Positions 63,435-64,000 of a stretch of 64,000 bases of DNA are shown here, one piece after another. The stretch lies in the NCBI GenBank assembly GCA_963678705.1, contig OY783214.1, positions 5,580,001-5,644,000 of the forward strand. The letters run 5' to 3'. Under the pieces are notes generated by a model, which was not told where the DNA came from, ran no database searches, and was given only the letters and a program-made list of their open reading frames with translations. The stretch's first letter is position 1. Each line of letters starts with the position of its first letter. The stretch comes from Panorpa germanica (taxonomy: Eukaryota > Arthropoda > Insecta > Mecoptera > Panorpidae). The translations under genes and the position numbers were made by a program.

Positions 63435-63860
63435 CATAAAAGCCAGATTTGCTTAGATATTTAAAAAGTAATGAAGCAGATTTTTATCTTAAAGCCTAAC
63501 GAACATAACTGCATCAAAATATTTCAAAGAATCGCAAAAAAAATTTAGAAAAAAAAAGTCCATGAATTTAAAGAAGGTCGCATAAAAGCTAGATTTGCTT
63601 AGATATTTAAAAAGTAATGAAGCAGATTTTTATCTTAAAGCCTAACGAACATAACTGCATCAAAATATTTCAAAGAATCGCAAAAAAAATTTAGAAAAAA
63701 AAAGTCCATGAATTTAAAGAAGGTCGCATAAAAGCTAGATTTGTTTAGATATTTAAAAAGTAATGAAGCAGATTTTTATCTTAAAGCCTAACGAACATAA
63801 CTGCATCAAAATATTTCAAAGAATCATAAAAAAAAATTAGAAAAAATTGTCCATGAATTC
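63396..63860. repeat. Tandem repeat, 146-bp unit, three copies
   Basis: 'gtccatgaatttaaa' recurs at 63412, 63558 and 63704 (period 146), with a partial fourth start at 63849. Units 2 and 3 look almost identical, so expansion is recent. The unit includes 'aaaagtaatgaagcagattt' and an A-rich run. It shares its start with the arms of the preceding palindrome cluster. Confidence 0.92.
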
Positions 63861-64000
63861 AAGAGTCAGACACGCGTAATTAGTGTTGCCGCTTTCTCAG
63901 GCGCAATGTTATCCGTAAATCTGAGATTGTATATGTTCTACTATTAATATTTATTTTCTTTGTTACTAATTCTATGATATTCGGGACCGTTGAGTCTTAA
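63861..64000. other. Unassigned window end
   Basis: Single-copy looking sequence after the tandem array; nothing recognised. Confidence 0.3.

Noticed and set aside
63396-63860. CRISPR-like array
   Set aside because: The 146-bp units are directly adjacent with no unique spacers, and the window is eukaryotic.

Overview
This is eukaryotic nuclear DNA, most likely from an insect. It is AT-rich, has short introns mixed with a few multi-kilobase ones, and is crowded with small DNA transposons. A ZAD-type C2H2 zinc-finger gene (a family expanded in insects), a multi-saposin gene with SapA caps, a Mus308-type DNA polymerase theta and an arthropod-style DUF229 protein all fit an insect. The LINE fragments have a CCHC tail like elements I remember from hymenopterans. 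That hint is from memory only, and I do not assign an order.

Layout. 1-9.4 kb: an intronless DUF229 (sulfatase-fold) gene on the minus strand, set between MITE copies, followed by a three-deep transposon nest at 6750-7949. 9.4-20 kb: two exon-like relics, one split by a LINE, then a minus-strand ZAD zinc-finger gene whose eight coding exons I could join in frame (572 aa). Its introns hold two LINE fragments, a 214-bp TA-flanked MITE and a GC-rich island. 20-25.3 kb: more MITEs and a plus-strand NME5-like gene (four exons, 220 aa). 26.4-33.4 kb: a minus-strand prosaposin/Sap-r gene (ten exons, 891 aa, seven SapB and two SapA domains). 34.6-40.8 kb: plus-strand RRP12 (20 exons, 1375 aa). 41.3-49.0 kb: plus-strand DNA polymerase theta (seven exons, 2285 aa). 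49.9-60.3 kb: a minus-strand tetraspanin (six coding exons, 262 aa) whose 7.2-kb intron is filled with MITEs. 61.7-62.4 kb: a small two-helix membrane protein. 62.8-63.85 kb: a palindrome cluster and a 146-bp tandem array.

The genes do not form one pathway. They are housekeeping or cell-biological genes: ribosome maturation, DNA break repair, lysosomal lipid handling, axonemal NDPK-like, membrane organisation and transcription. Sap-r and RRP12 are divergent over 1.2 kb. NME5 and Sap-r are convergent, as are POLQ and the tetraspanin. For the zinc-finger, NME5-like, Sap-r, RRP12, POLQ and tetraspanin genes the exon coordinates were derived by hand from splice consensus, reading frame and family conservation. 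Each sums to a whole number of codons, but there is no transcript evidence.

I found no convincing new multi-gene system. The most unusual content is structural: the nested transposons, a roughly 610-bp TIR family present about ten times with no visible target duplication, the LINE-split exon relic, and the terminal repeat array.
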